Below are positions 26,833-34,770 of a DNA stretch of 64,000 nucleotides, in pieces. The DNA lies in assembly GCF_008065155.1 (NCBI RefSeq), contig NZ_CP042819.1, positions 1,240,001 through 1,304,000 on the forward strand, written 5' to 3'. A program made the position numbers and the translations under genes. The notes under the pieces were generated by a model. The model was not told where the DNA came from and searched no databases. It saw only the letters and a program-made list of their open reading frames with translations. This stretch comes from Octadecabacter sp. SW4. Lineage in GTDB: Bacteria; Pseudomonadota; Alphaproteobacteria; Rhodobacterales; Rhodobacteraceae. Positions within the stretch are counted from its first letter, which is position 1; each line of letters starts with the position of its first letter.

Positions 26833-28158
26833 GTGGCAAAAGAGACATCATTTTTCAACGGCACAGGCGGGCTGGTCGCAGGTGCGGTCAGCGCGGCGGT
26901 GCTGATCGTGGCTGCCCTGCTGGTCTATCAGCGGGTCAACGCGCCCGATCCGGTCGGTGCTGCGGATGTGGCGGTTGCCACACCCCAAGCCGCACCCGAA
27001 ATCACACCCGATGCAGAGGTTGCGGCTGGCACGCCCGATCCCGTCGGCGATCCGGTAACGCCCGCGCTGCCCGCGCCCCGCTTTGACGTGATCTATGTGA
27101 ACCCCGATGGCACCGGCACGCTTGCCGGGCGCGCCGCGCCGGGCGAGCCGGTCGCGGTGCTGCTGGACGGCGCAGAGATTGACCGCGCAATCGCGGACGG
27201 GCAGGGCGGCTTTGTCGTATTGCTTGATCTGGCGCCTTCCGATCAGCCGCGCACCCTTGATTTGCTGGCCGATCCTGACGGAAGCAGCCCGCGCGCGGCC
27301 GCTGAAACCCGGATCATCGGGCCTACCACGGCCCCTGTGATCATCGCGCAGGCTGATCCAGTGGCCGAGGTCGCGTCAGGTATCGCCAGCGATCCGCAAC
27401 CTGCCGACGTTGGCCCCGCGCCGACCGAAACAACTGACCCGGCCCCCGATAGCGCAAGCCCCACCCCCGAAGCCCCGATTGCCGCAATCCCGGCACCACC
27501 TAGCGATCCGGTCCCGACACCGACAGACCCGGCCCAAGCGCCGACCGGCGGCGCGACACCCACCCCCGAAACCCCGGCACCTGCCGACCCGATTGCCCCC
27601 GCGATTCTGTCGGCAGACGCAGACGGCGTGCGTGTGCTCCAACCCGCCGCGCTGCCCGATACCCCGCCCGAGGTCATGGCGACAGTCGCGCTTGATACGA
27701 TCACCTATGATCCCGGCGGCGACGTGTTGCTGGGCGGACGGGCGCAGGCGGGCGGATTCGTGCGGGTTTATATTGACAATCAACCGGTCACGACCTCGCC
27801 GATCAGCGAAAGCGGCGACTGGCGCACCGATCTGCCGCAGGTTGACACCGGCGTCTATACACTGCGTGTGGACGAGGTCGATGCGCAGGGCACCGTCACC
27901 TCGCGGATTGAAACCCCATTCTTGCGCGAAGAACCTGCTACAGTGGCCGCCGCGATGGCCGAAGAAACCAGTGCCGAGGGCTTCCGCGTGGCCGTGAAAA
28001 CCGTCCAGCCGGGCGCGACACTTTGGGCGATCGCGCGCGAACGGTATGGCACGGGGGTGATGTATGTGCAGGTCTTCGAGGCCAACCGCGACCGTATCCG
28101 CGACCCCGATCTGATCTACCCCGGGCAGGTGTTCGTGCTGCCCGACGACGCGCAATGA
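26833..28158 (+). CDS. LysM-domain membrane-anchored protein
   Basis: A 441-residue envelope protein. A GTG start at 26833 with AAGGAC 5 bp upstream gives a short N-terminus and one transmembrane helix (about 12-33, 'LVAGAVSAAVLIVAALLVY'). Then comes a Pro/Ala/Thr-rich periplasmic region (35-270, many 'TPEAP'/'DPAP' stretches) with small beta-sandwich-like segments ('VIYVNPDGTGTLAGRAAPGE' and 'ITYDPGGDVLLGGRAQAGG', which resemble one another and may be a repeated Ig-like module), and a C-terminal LysM domain ('QPGATLWAIARERYG...IYPGQVFVLP') that would bind peptidoglycan. The stop overlaps xdhC by ATGA. Confidence 0.82.
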   Translation: MAKETSFFNGTGGLVAGAVSAAVLIVAALLVYQRVNAPDPVGAADVAVATPQAAPEITPDAEVAAGTPDPVGDPVTPALPAPRFDVIYVNPDGTGTLAGRAAPGEPVAVLLDGAEIDRAIADGQGGFVVLLDLAPSDQPRTLDLLADPDGSSPRAAAETRIIGPTTAPVIIAQADPVAEVASGIASDPQPADVGPAPTETTDPAPDSASPTPEAPIAAIPAPPSDPVPTPTDPAQAPTGGATPTPETPAPADPIAPAILSADADGVRVLQPAALPDTPPEVMATVALDTITYDPGGDVLLGGRAQAGGFVRVYIDNQPVTTSPISESGDWRTDLPQVDTGVYTLRVDEVDAQGTVTSRIETPFLREEPATVAAAMAEETSAEGFRVAVKTVQPGATLWAIARERYGTGVMYVQVFEANRDRIRDPDLIYPGQVFVLPDDAQ

Positions 28159-29117
28159 CCGCAGCAGACGATATTCCCGCCCTTGCGCTGGCGTGGCACC
28201 GCGCGGGGCGGGGCGCTGTTCTGGCCACGGTCGTGGACACATGGGGGTCCGCGCCGCGCCCTGTTGGCAGCCAGTTGCTGATTGACGCCGCGGGTGCGAT
28301 GGAAGGGTCCGTGTCGGGGGGCTGCGTCGAAGGGGCCGTGGTCAGCGAAGCCGCCGAGGCCCTTGCAGACGGGCGCGCGCGCCTGCTCGACTACGGTGTC
28401 TCGGACGATGATGCCTTTGCCGTGGGCCTTGCCTGCGGTGGGCGCATCCGTGTGCTGGTGGAACCGGTCGGGACTGTTATGCCCGAAAACCTTTTGGCCG
28501 AACTGGTGGATTTGCGCGCCGCGCGCCAGCCCGCGGCCTATGTCGTCGATCTGGACGGCCCTGATCGAAGGATCGACAGGGATGGCCACGCCGACAGGTT
28601 TCGCGCCGATAAGTCCGGCATCGAAAGTGACGGGCGCAGGTTCATCGCCGTTCACAACCCGCCCCTGCGGATGGTGATCGTCGGCGGGGTGCATATCGCG
28701 CAGACGCTGGTGGGGATGGCGCAGGCCTGCGGCTATGACGTGACGGTGGTTGATCCACGCACAGCCTTTGCCAACGCGGCGCGTTTTCCAGATGTGGCCC
28801 TGCTCGACGGCTGGCCCGATGCGGTATTGGCCGGGCTTGGGCTTGATCGGCGCACGGCGGTGATCACCCTGACCCATGATCCCAAACTGGATGATCCGGC
28901 GCTGATCACTGCGCTGCACTCTGATGCGTTCTATATCGGGGCGCTGGGGTCAACCCGCACCCATGCAAAACGGGTTGAACGGTTGCGGGCTGCGGGGTTT
29001 GACGCAGCCCAGATTGCGCGCATCAATGCCCCTGTCGGGCTTGATATCGGCGCGCGCAGCCCGGCGGAAATCGCCGCAAGCATCATCGCGCAGGTCACGC
29101 AAAGCCTGCGCCATTAG
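28155..29117 (+). CDS. XdhC family molybdenum-enzyme maturation protein
   Basis: A 320-residue XdhC/CoxI-type chaperone, which binds the molybdenum cofactor and helps its sulfuration and insertion into xanthine-dehydrogenase-family enzymes. The N-terminal XdhC/CoxI domain has 'VVDTWGSAPRPVGSQLLI' and 'GSVSGGCVEGAVV'; the C-terminal Rossmann domain has 'MVIVGGVHIAQTLV' and 'ALGSTRTHAKRVERL'. It overlaps the LysM gene by 4 bp and is followed at 94 bp by coxS, which fits maturation of a molybdo-hydroxylase. Confidence 0.9.
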   Translation: MTAADDIPALALAWHRAGRGAVLATVVDTWGSAPRPVGSQLLIDAAGAMEGSVSGGCVEGAVVSEAAEALADGRARLLDYGVSDDDAFAVGLACGGRIRVLVEPVGTVMPENLLAELVDLRAARQPAAYVVDLDGPDRRIDRDGHADRFRADKSGIESDGRRFIAVHNPPLRMVIVGGVHIAQTLVGMAQACGYDVTVVDPRTAFANAARFPDVALLDGWPDAVLAGLGLDRRTAVITLTHDPKLDDPALITALHSDAFYIGALGSTRTHAKRVERLRAAGFDAAQIARINAPVGLDIGARSPAEIAASIIAQVTQSLRH

Positions 29118-29210
29118 GCTGCACGTGCCATCTGTCAAGGAAACTTTGCGGTTCTCAGAGCGGGTTTGGCGTGATTAACTGTTCAAAACGGCGCAGATAG
29201 TGGGGGACAC

Positions 29211-29696
29211 GTGGCGCAGATCGCAATGAATGTAAACGGCGTGCCCGTGACGGGCAGGGTCGAGGGGCGCACCTTGCTGGTGGACTTTCTGCGTGACGAT
29301 CTGCACCTGACGGGCACACATGTCGGCTGTGATACCAGCCAGTGCGGGGCCTGCACCGTGCATGTGAACGGCCTGTCCGTCAAAGCCTGCACCATCTTCG
29401 CCATCGAAGCAGAAGGCGGCGAGGTTTTGACCATCGAAGGCATGGCAAATGCTGACGGCACCCTGTCGCCACTTCAACAGGCCTTTCAGGATCACCACGG
29501 GTTGCAATGCGGGTTCTGCACTCCGGGAATGGTGATGTCAGCGGCGATGCTGCTGAAAGAGAACCCCAAGCCAAGCCAGGCAGATGTGCGCAGCTATCTT
29601 GAGGGCAACATCTGCCGCTGCACCGGCTATCACAACATTGTAAAGGCGATCATGGCTGCCAGTGGGCAGGACATGGACGCCATTTCAGCGGCGTAA
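29211..29696 (+). CDS. CoxS-like (2Fe-2S) small subunit of a molybdo-hydroxylase
   Basis: A 161-residue iron-sulfur subunit of the aerobic CO dehydrogenase/xanthine dehydrogenase family. The plant-type cluster is held by cysteines in '[16 protein letters not shown]' plus a later Cys ('VKACTIF'); the second cluster by '[12 protein letters not shown]' and '[14 protein letters not shown]'. Length is typical. GTG start at 29211 follows GGGGGAC. It passes electrons between the molybdenum site (large subunit) and the FAD subunit. The large subunit gene expected next to it is absent; 26 bp downstream comes a small secreted protein. Confidence 0.9.
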   Translation: MAQIAMNVNGVPVTGRVEGRTLLVDFLRDDLHLTGTHVGCDTSQCGACTVHVNGLSVKACTIFAIEAEGGEVLTIEGMANADGTLSPLQQAFQDHHGLQCGFCTPGMVMSAAMLLKENPKPSQADVRSYLEGNICRCTGYHNIVKAIMAASGQDMDAISAA

Positions 29697-29721
29697 AGTA
29701 ACTTAAAACGAGGACGTATTT

Positions 29722-30081
29722 ATGAAAAAAATGACACTGACAGCAGGCCTTTTCGCGGCTCTGGGCGCAACGTCGGCCGTGGCCGAAGGTTTTACCGTCC
29801 AAGACCTTGGCGTGACCCCTTCGCGCGAGGCTTGCATGGCTGCCGGCGAAAGCGCGATGCGCCGCTATGTGGACGTCAACGGCGGCGGCAGCGTCGACCC
29901 GACGACCTGGGTTGTCTATGGCTGGGATCTGCGGCCCGGCGATCAGGACGTCACGATCATGTGCCCCGTGGTCAATGGCGGTGTGATCAACGCCTTCATG
30001 GTCGTGCACGGCGAAACCACTGATGACGACCGGATCTATACCGCCGATACGCTGGCACGGCTGTTTGAAAACCCGAAGTAA
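29722..30081 (+). CDS. Secreted hypothetical protein in the cox locus
   Basis: A 119-residue protein with a signal peptide ('MKKMTLTAGLFAALGATSAVA') and a mature domain with two cysteines ('REACMAAG' and 'VTIMCPVVNG'), Trp/Tyr-rich 'WVVYGWDLRPGDQD'. An 'AAACGAGGACG' ribosome site precedes it. I do not recognise a family. It stands where the large CO-dehydrogenase-like subunit would be expected. Confidence 0.7.
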   Translation: MKKMTLTAGLFAALGATSAVAEGFTVQDLGVTPSREACMAAGESAMRRYVDVNGGGSVDPTTWVVYGWDLRPGDQDVTIMCPVVNGGVINAFMVVHGETTDDDRIYTADTLARLFENPK

Positions 30082-30245
30082 CGGGCTGCCTTGCAATCAA
30101 AGCACGACGCCTTCGCAGTGATTTGCGGGGGCGTTCTTGTTTTGGGAGGGGGCAAACCAGAGAAACGCGCGCCGTGGATTGCCAGCCCGGCGGGGCGGTC
30201 TGTCGATGCACCGCGGCAAGCGTCATGGACCACCAAACCCAGCCC

Positions 30246-30387
30246 GGCGCGCTTGCGCCAAGCCCGATCTCCCCCACGGGAGGGCTTATGGCAAGGGCTG
30301 TGGGGCGTGAAACGCGGGCTGATTTGCGAAACATCTGCCACGCGTGGCTGCATGGCCTCCCGAGGTCGGGCTTGGCGCAAGCGCGCC
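30246..30387. repeat. MITE-like hairpin element, copy A
   Basis: The ends form a long imperfect inverted repeat: left 'GGCGCGCTTGCGCCAAGCCC' and right its complement reading 'GGGCTTGGCGCAAGCGCGCC'. The left arm continues into CTCCCCCACGGGAGGG. The element at 31586-31721 is a related copy in the opposite orientation. There is no coding sequence inside. It lies in the 404-bp gap between the secreted protein and coxM; the rest of the gap holds nothing I recognise. Confidence 0.6.
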
Positions 30388-30485
30388 TCTCGTCAATAAT
30401 AGGCGTAAGGCGGAGATTGACCGCCAAAGCCTTGCACAGGCAGGTCCACCCTTTTACCATTTTCCTGCCCAACGAGAGCGATGCA

Positions 30486-31268
30486 ATGTATCAATTCGAG
30501 ATCGAGCGACCCAAGACCATCGCGCAGGCGGTTGCTGCATTGATCGATGAGGACGCGCAGGCGCTTGGAGGCGGGCAGACCCTTATTCCCACATTGAAAC
30601 AACGGCTTGCGATGCCGGACCGACTGATCAGCCTCACCGCGATCCCTGAAATGCAAGGGATTTGCAGCGGCGCGGACGGGGCGGTTTGCATTGGCGGCGC
30701 GACAACCCACCACGATGTGGCGCGCGGTGCGGGCGTCTTTCCCGCGCTGGCCGCACTTGCGGGGCAAATCGGCGACCCGGCGGTGCGCCATCGTGGCACG
30801 ATCGGCGGCTCGCTGGCCAATAACGACCCGTCGGCCTGCTATCCGGCGGCGGTGCTGGCGACCGGTGCGACCATCGTCACCAATGCGCGCGAAATCGCCG
30901 CCGATGATTTCTTTCAGGGCATGTTCACGACCGCGCTGGACGCGGGCGAGATCATCACCGAAGTCCGCTTTCCCGTCCCGCGCGCGGCGGCCTATGTGAA
31001 GTTCCGCCAACCTGCCTCGCGCTTTGCGCTTGTGGGCGTGTTCGTGACGCGGTTTCAAGCTGGGGTGCGCGTCGCCGTCACGGGCGCATCCGAAGATGGG
31101 GTGTTCCGCTGGCACGCGGCCGAAACGGCGCTAACCGCAGATTTCAGCGCCGGTGCGATCAAGGACACGGCCCTGACAGGCGATATGATCAGCGATATCC
31201 ACGGATCGGGCGATTACCGCGCACATCTGGTCAGGGTGATGACGGGCAGGGCGGTGGCCGCCGCCTGA
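30486..31268 (+). CDS. CoxM-like FAD-binding medium subunit
   Basis: A 260-residue FAD-binding PCMH-type subunit of the CO dehydrogenase/xanthine dehydrogenase family. The FAD motifs are 'LGGGQTLIPTLKQRLAMP' near residue 33 and 'GTIGGSLANNDPSACYPA' near 100; the C-terminal CO_deh_flav_C domain follows. Length is normal and the start 'MYQFEIERPKT' is family-like. It would pass electrons from the CoxS clusters to the acceptor. The catalytic CoxL subunit gene is not in the window, so this may be an orphan. The stop abuts the stop of a convergent small gene. Confidence 0.9.
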   Translation: MYQFEIERPKTIAQAVAALIDEDAQALGGGQTLIPTLKQRLAMPDRLISLTAIPEMQGICSGADGAVCIGGATTHHDVARGAGVFPALAALAGQIGDPAVRHRGTIGGSLANNDPSACYPAAVLATGATIVTNAREIAADDFFQGMFTTALDAGEIITEVRFPVPRAAAYVKFRQPASRFALVGVFVTRFQAGVRVAVTGASEDGVFRWHAAETALTADFSAGAIKDTALTGDMISDIHGSGDYRAHLVRVMTGRAVAAA

Positions 31269-31445
31269 TCATTTCTTGTCGCGGGCGGCTTTTTCCTCGC
31301 GGGTCAGCTTGTTGTTCCAGACGTTGTTGCTCAGCCCCAGCTCGGCGGGGGGCTGTTTCGTCTTGCCTTTGCTGACCTTGCCGCCGTTGTTCAGGAATTC
31401 CTGAATAAGCGCGTCATCAGTGGTTTCTTTGGGGACATGTTTCAT
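31269..31445 (-). CDS. Small conserved-looking hydrophilic protein, 58 aa
   Basis: A 58-residue, strongly charged protein starting 'MKHVPKETTDDALIQEFL' and ending 'LTREEKAARDKK'. Upstream of the ATG on the minus strand is 'CTTCCCCTC', a poor ribosome site, but codon use is good and there is a central 'GGKVSKGKTK' Lys-rich loop. It converges with coxM with no bases between the two stops. I believe similar short proteins occur in related genomes; function unknown. Confidence 0.6.
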   Translation of the reverse strand: MKHVPKETTDDALIQEFLNNGGKVSKGKTKQPPAELGLSNNVWNNKLTREEKAARDKK

Positions 31446-31585
31446 GAGGGGAAGGCTAGCCTAAGCTGGACATCATGGCAACGCGCCGTAAGTGACGGAT
31501 CAAGTCCTTCTTGTCGATGAGACTGACGATAACCTGCTTGCAATCAAGGCGTAGCCGCCGTGCATCGCCAGACCGTAGGATTGAT

Positions 31586-31721
31586 GGGCGCAATGCCTGA
31601 CCTCGGGAGGGCGGCTGGGACAAGCGACTCACGGGATTGCGTGAAAGACTTGCGATCCGCGCGCAGCAATTGCCAAAAGAATCCCTCCCATGGGGGAGGT
31701 CGGGCATGGCGCATGCGCGCC
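31586..31721. repeat. MITE-like hairpin element, copy B (inverted relative to copy A)
   Basis: The left end GGGCGCAATGCCTGACCTC..GGGAGG pairs with the right end CCTCCC..GAGGTCGGGCATGGCGC. The reverse complement of the right arm matches the left arm of copy A (GGCGCGC-TGCGCCA-GCCCGA-CTCCCCCA-GGGAGGG) with few changes. Copies A and B therefore flank coxM and the small gene in opposite orientations. Confidence 0.55.
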
Positions 31722-31763
31722 GGTTGGGGGGTGTCATCGTCAGGCTATCGCCAAATGAAAACG

Positions 31764-32157
31764 GCGGCCTGCATCCCACAGACCGCCCGCGCAATTCATC
31801 GCTTTCAGGCCTATTTCGGCAGTGGTCCGATCAGCATGACCATCTGGCGATCTTCCCGTGGGTTTGCCTGCAAACACACTCCCAAGCGGCAGACGTTTGG
31901 CACAAACGACGAGAGCGGCCTGCATCCCACAGACCGCCGACGCAATTCATCGCTTTCAGGCCTATTTCGGCAGTGGTCCGATCAGCATGACCATCTGGCG
32001 ATCTTCCCGTGGGTTTGCCTGCAAACACACTCCCAAGCGGCAGACGTTTGGCACAAACGACGAGAGCGGCCTGCATCCCACAGACCGCCGACGCAATTCA
32101 TCGCTTTCAGGCCTATTTCGGCAGTGGTCCGATCAGCATGACCATCTGGCGACCTTC
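31764..32157. repeat. 151-bp tandem array containing the 3' end of infC (2.6 copies)
   Basis: Copies begin at about 31765, 31916 and 32067, exactly 151 bp apart, with two base differences between copy 1 and copies 2-3. The third copy is partial: identity ends near 32157 inside infC, so the last 40 or so coding bases of infC and its stop are present in all three. Each unit also holds the small hairpin GCGGcCTG-CATCCCA-CAGaCCGC. Any longer reading frames across the array are by-products of the repeat. Confidence 0.85.
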
Positions 32158-32661
32158 CATCTTGGGAAAGTTCTCCACCTTGCCATGCTCCTTGGTGTCC
32201 TCGGCCACCCGTTCCAGCAGTTCACGGCCCAGATTCTGGTGCGCCATTTCACGGCCACGGAACCGCAGGGTGATCTTGACCTTGTCGCCGTTTTCCAGAA
32301 ACTTGAAGACGTTGCGCATCTTGACGTCATAGTCGTTGGTATCGGTGTTGGGGCGGAACTTGACCTCTTTGATCTCGATGATCTTTTGCTTCTTGCGGGC
32401 CTCGGCCTCGCGCTTTTGGGTTTCGTATTTGAACTTGCCGAAATCCATGATCTTGCACACAGGCGGGTTGGCGTTTGGCGAGATTTCAACCAGATCAAGC
32501 CCGGCTTCCTCGGCCATCACCAAGGCGCGGGCAGGCGAAACAACGCCGACGTTTTCACCTTCGGCGCCGATCAGGCGGATTTCACTGGAAGTAATGCGTT
32601 CGTTGACGCGGGGGCCGGTATCACGCGCGGGTGGCGCGTTATGTGGTCTGCGGGCTATGAT
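32113..32661 (-). CDS. infC: Translation initiation factor IF-3, apparent AUC start
   Basis: A 182-residue IF-3, which binds the 30S subunit and checks start-codon pairing. The N-domain begins '[21 protein letters not shown]', the linker is Lys-rich ('[12 protein letters not shown]'), and the C-domain contains '[19 protein letters not shown]' and '[17 protein letters not shown]'. No ATG, GTG or TTG sits where alphaproteobacterial IF-3 starts ('M-I-A-R-R-P-H'); instead ATC at 32661 follows AAAGGA at 5 bp spacing. Non-canonical starts (AUU, AUC) are known in infC and serve autoregulation. The 3' end is part of the tandem array. Confidence 0.92.
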   Translation of the reverse strand: MIARRPHNAPPARDTGPRVNERITSSEIRLIGAEGENVGVVSPARALVMAEEAGLDLVEISPNANPPVCKIMDFGKFKYETQKREAEARKKQKIIEIKEVKFRPNTDTNDYDVKMRNVFKFLENGDKVKITLRFRGREMAHQNLGRELLERVAEDTKEHGKVENFPKMEGRQMVMLIGPLPK

Positions 32662-32851
32662 CTTTATCCTTTGATTGCGTGGTGCAACCGCAAGGTAAAC
32701 GTGCCGCCGCGCCGGTTCAACCCGCAAAACACGCAAGTTTTCGCACAGGGGGAATGGTTTGGACCTGTTCCGGCTTTCCTAAGCTGTCACAATCTGACAT
32801 ATGCAGCGCGAGGTCCACTTGGGGGCCACGTATTTGTGAAGGACGAAGATC

Positions 32852-33583
32852 ATGAGAGCTGTTCTCATCATTGTTGCAATCATTGTCGCCGTTTTCCTGG
32901 GCGACCGCTTCTTGAATGACGGTGGCCTCTGGAAGGGCATCACGGGCGCATCTGACGCTGCAATGGACGCTGCGGGCGATGCCGCCGAAGGCGCTGTTGA
33001 AGCTGTTACCGACGCCGCGGAAGATGTCACGGACGAAGCCGCAGCAGCCGCTGCCGCCGCCGAGGAAGAAGCCGCCGCCGCTGCCGCTGCCGCTGAAGAG
33101 GCCGCCGCTGCCGCTGCCGCCGCTGCTGAAGAAGAAGCCGCTGCCGCCGCCGCTGCCCTTGAGGAAGAAGCCGCTGCAGCCGCCGCCGCTGCTGAGGAAG
33201 AAGCCGCTGCCGCCGCCGCTGCCCTTGAGGAAGAGGCCGCCGCTGCTGCCGCCGCTGCTGAGGAAGAAGCCGCTGCCGCCGCTGCTGCCGCCGAAGAAGC
33301 CGCTGCCGCTGCCGCCGAAGAAGCCGCCGCTGCGACAGAAGCAGCGACCGAAGAGGCCACAACCGGCATGGACGGCATGGACGGTATGGACAGCATGGAC
33401 GACATGACATCGCTGCTGACACCCGAAGGGTTTGACGCGGCCAAAGTGATGGAGATGGTTCAGAATTCTGACCTTGGCGCGATCGCCAAGACACAGCTTC
33501 TGGCCCAGGTCAGCGAAGTCGCCGCCGATCCATCCAAGCTGCCAGACGTTCTGGCCGCCATCAAAGAAGCGCTGGGCATGTAA
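32852..33583 (+). CDS. Membrane-anchored Ala/Glu 11-residue-repeat protein
   Basis: A 243-residue protein. A hydrophobic N-terminal helix (about 3-17, 'AVLIIVAIIVAVFLG') could be an uncleaved anchor. After a spacer with 'AAMDAAGDAAEGAVEAV' there is a low-complexity region (about 60-165) of Ala runs separated by Glu triplets, mostly with an 11-residue period (EEE plus eight Ala, sometimes ending in Leu). A Met-Asp repeat 'GMDGMDGMDSMDDM' follows, then a small ordered C-terminal domain ending 'LPDVLAAIKEALGM'. A good GAAGGACG ribosome site precedes the ATG and a strong terminator follows. It should form a long alpha-helix. No known family recognised. Confidence 0.78.
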   Translation: MRAVLIIVAIIVAVFLGDRFLNDGGLWKGITGASDAAMDAAGDAAEGAVEAVTDAAEDVTDEAAAAAAAAEEEAAAAAAAAEEAAAAAAAAAEEEAAAAAAALEEEAAAAAAAAEEEAAAAAAALEEEAAAAAAAAEEEAAAAAAAAEEAAAAAAEEAAAATEAATEEATTGMDGMDGMDSMDDMTSLLTPEGFDAAKVMEMVQNSDLGAIAKTQLLAQVSEVAADPSKLPDVLAAIKEALGM

Positions 33584-33603
33584 GCCCCCCGCTTTGGCAA
33601 AAC

Positions 33604-33634
33604 AAAGGGCCGCTCATCCGAGCGGCCCTTTTTG
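33604..33634 (+). terminator. Terminator after the Ala/Glu-repeat gene
   Basis: A perfect 12-bp stem AAAGGGCCGCTC / GAGCGGCCCTTT with an ATCC loop, then more T, begins 20 bp after the stop. A related stem occurs at 34723. Confidence 0.85.
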
Positions 33635-33795
33635 TTTCAGCCCCCGGAACGGCAATGGCTGCATCGAGCCCATTTTGACCAGTGCTGTGTCTCTCGATTC
33701 AAATCTCCTGGGCCCCAATCTCAAGTCACTTTTGGCTTAATCTTGGGGATTAAAACGGATTACTGGGTCTGCTTGTATTGGCGTGCCCATCCGCA

Positions 33796-33809
33796 TTGAT
33801 TTTTATCAA
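33796..33809. promoter_or_regulatory. Perfect FNR box upstream of the second cytochrome c
   Basis: TTGATTTTTATCAA is an exact TTGAT-N4-ATCAA palindrome, about 95 bp before the cytochrome ATG at 33905. The rest of 33635-33904 holds no gene. Confidence 0.8.
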
Positions 33810-33904
33810 TTTCACCGCCGCAATATCAAGCTAGTATGGCTTGCGCGGTAGATCACGTTCTTTAATTCGCAGGTTTCCCGCGTCAATCAGATGGGGGATT
33901 TCCA

Positions 33905-34321
33905 ATGCAAATTCGTACGATTTTGACTACGACCGTTGTCTTGCTTTCTTCAAGTCCGGCGTTGGCTCAAGACAATGACCTGACTTTGGGCCAGTCTAGC
34001 TACGGCGCACGTTGCGCGATATGTCATGGGGTTGATGGAAAAGGCGGTGGTGAAGTTGCCGAGCTGTTTCGGATCCCTCCCACCGACCTAACGAAGCTTG
34101 CGGAACGTGCTGGCGGGCGTTTTCCCTTTGTTGATGTCTATTACACACTTGCCCGCGGCATCGAGCAACCTGGTCATGGGGATGCAGAAATGCCCGTGTG
34201 GGGAGACTACTTCGTTGCAGACTCGTTGGTGGATAGAGGTGTATCCTCGGGTGACGCAGTCGCGATTGCCGCAGGTCGCCTCATGACATTGACTCTCTAT
34301 CTCGAGTCGATCCAAGAATGA
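33905..34321 (+). CDS. Periplasmic monohaem cytochrome c, paralogue of the gene at 1886-2305
   Basis: A 138-residue secreted cytochrome: signal peptide to about 'SSSPALAQ', haem site 'CAICHG', likely distal methionine in 'EMPVWGD', and C-terminal 'TLYLESIQE'. The ordering and the MPVWGD and SIQE motifs match the cytochrome at 1886-2305. Its codon choice is less GC-biased than its neighbours. A perfect FNR box lies upstream, so it should be induced at low oxygen. No oxidase or reductase gene is adjacent. Confidence 0.85.
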   Translation: MQIRTILTTTVVLLSSSPALAQDNDLTLGQSSYGARCAICHGVDGKGGGEVAELFRIPPTDLTKLAERAGGRFPFVDVYYTLARGIEQPGHGDAEMPVWGDYFVADSLVDRGVSSGDAVAIAAGRLMTLTLYLESIQE

Positions 34322-34722
34322 CCTTCGAATTGAGAGCATGACGGCTTAGCTGCCTTCAGACGAAAAATGAGTTTCGGCGTGAATTACAGGAGGCATGAGC
34401 TTTTCTCTTTGCCCCTCATCGCGAATATGAAGGCCACGAAGCCTCAGAGTGTTTTCCTCTTTCGGGGCCTAAGGGGAGTGCTGGGCTTGCAACGCGCCGC
34501 AGAGTGGTGATTTCGCAATAAGCGCCTTGCCGGTCACAACTTTCGCGTCCAACACGCCGGCGGCCAATATCCCCGCCGCAGGAAGTGGGCAAATCCATAG
34601 GAATCTCCAAAAGGTGAAAGCGGCTGTTCAAGGCCATTCTCGAAAGCGGTCCTTGATGAAGTCCCAGCGACTTCACACTTCGTCCCGCACAACAGCCATC
34701 CCCAAGCCACCCGATATCAAGC
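34322..34722. other. Gap with no gene recognised
   Basis: About 400 bp between the cytochrome stop and the terminator of fpr. Open frames here have no start signals, family features or gene-like codon use. I see no palindromic operator or repeat beyond the terminator that follows. Confidence 0.5.
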
Positions 34723-34747
34723 AAAAAGGCCGCTCGAGCGGCCCTTT
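34723..34747 (-). terminator. Bidirectional-looking terminator after fpr
   Basis: AAAAAGGCCGCTC-GAGCGGCCCTTTTT: a GC stem with one bulged base flanked by A5 and T5, 24 bp beyond the fpr stop on the minus strand, so it can end transcription of the cysG-fpr operon. Confidence 0.75.
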
Positions 34748-34770
34748 TTATATCTGCACGGCGGTGCGCG

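Noticed and set aside
31764..32157. CRISPR array
   Set aside because: Units are contiguous 151-bp duplications without spacers, and no cas genes are nearby.
31858..32919. Long plus-strand frame across the tandem array and infC
   Set aside because: It is antisense to infC and is made open by the 151-bp repeat; no protein-like features.
32779..33444. Minus-strand Ala/Ser-rich frame opposite the Ala/Glu-repeat gene
   Set aside because: It mirrors the GCC/GCT-rich repeat; there is no ribosome site and the plus-strand gene has a start site and terminator.
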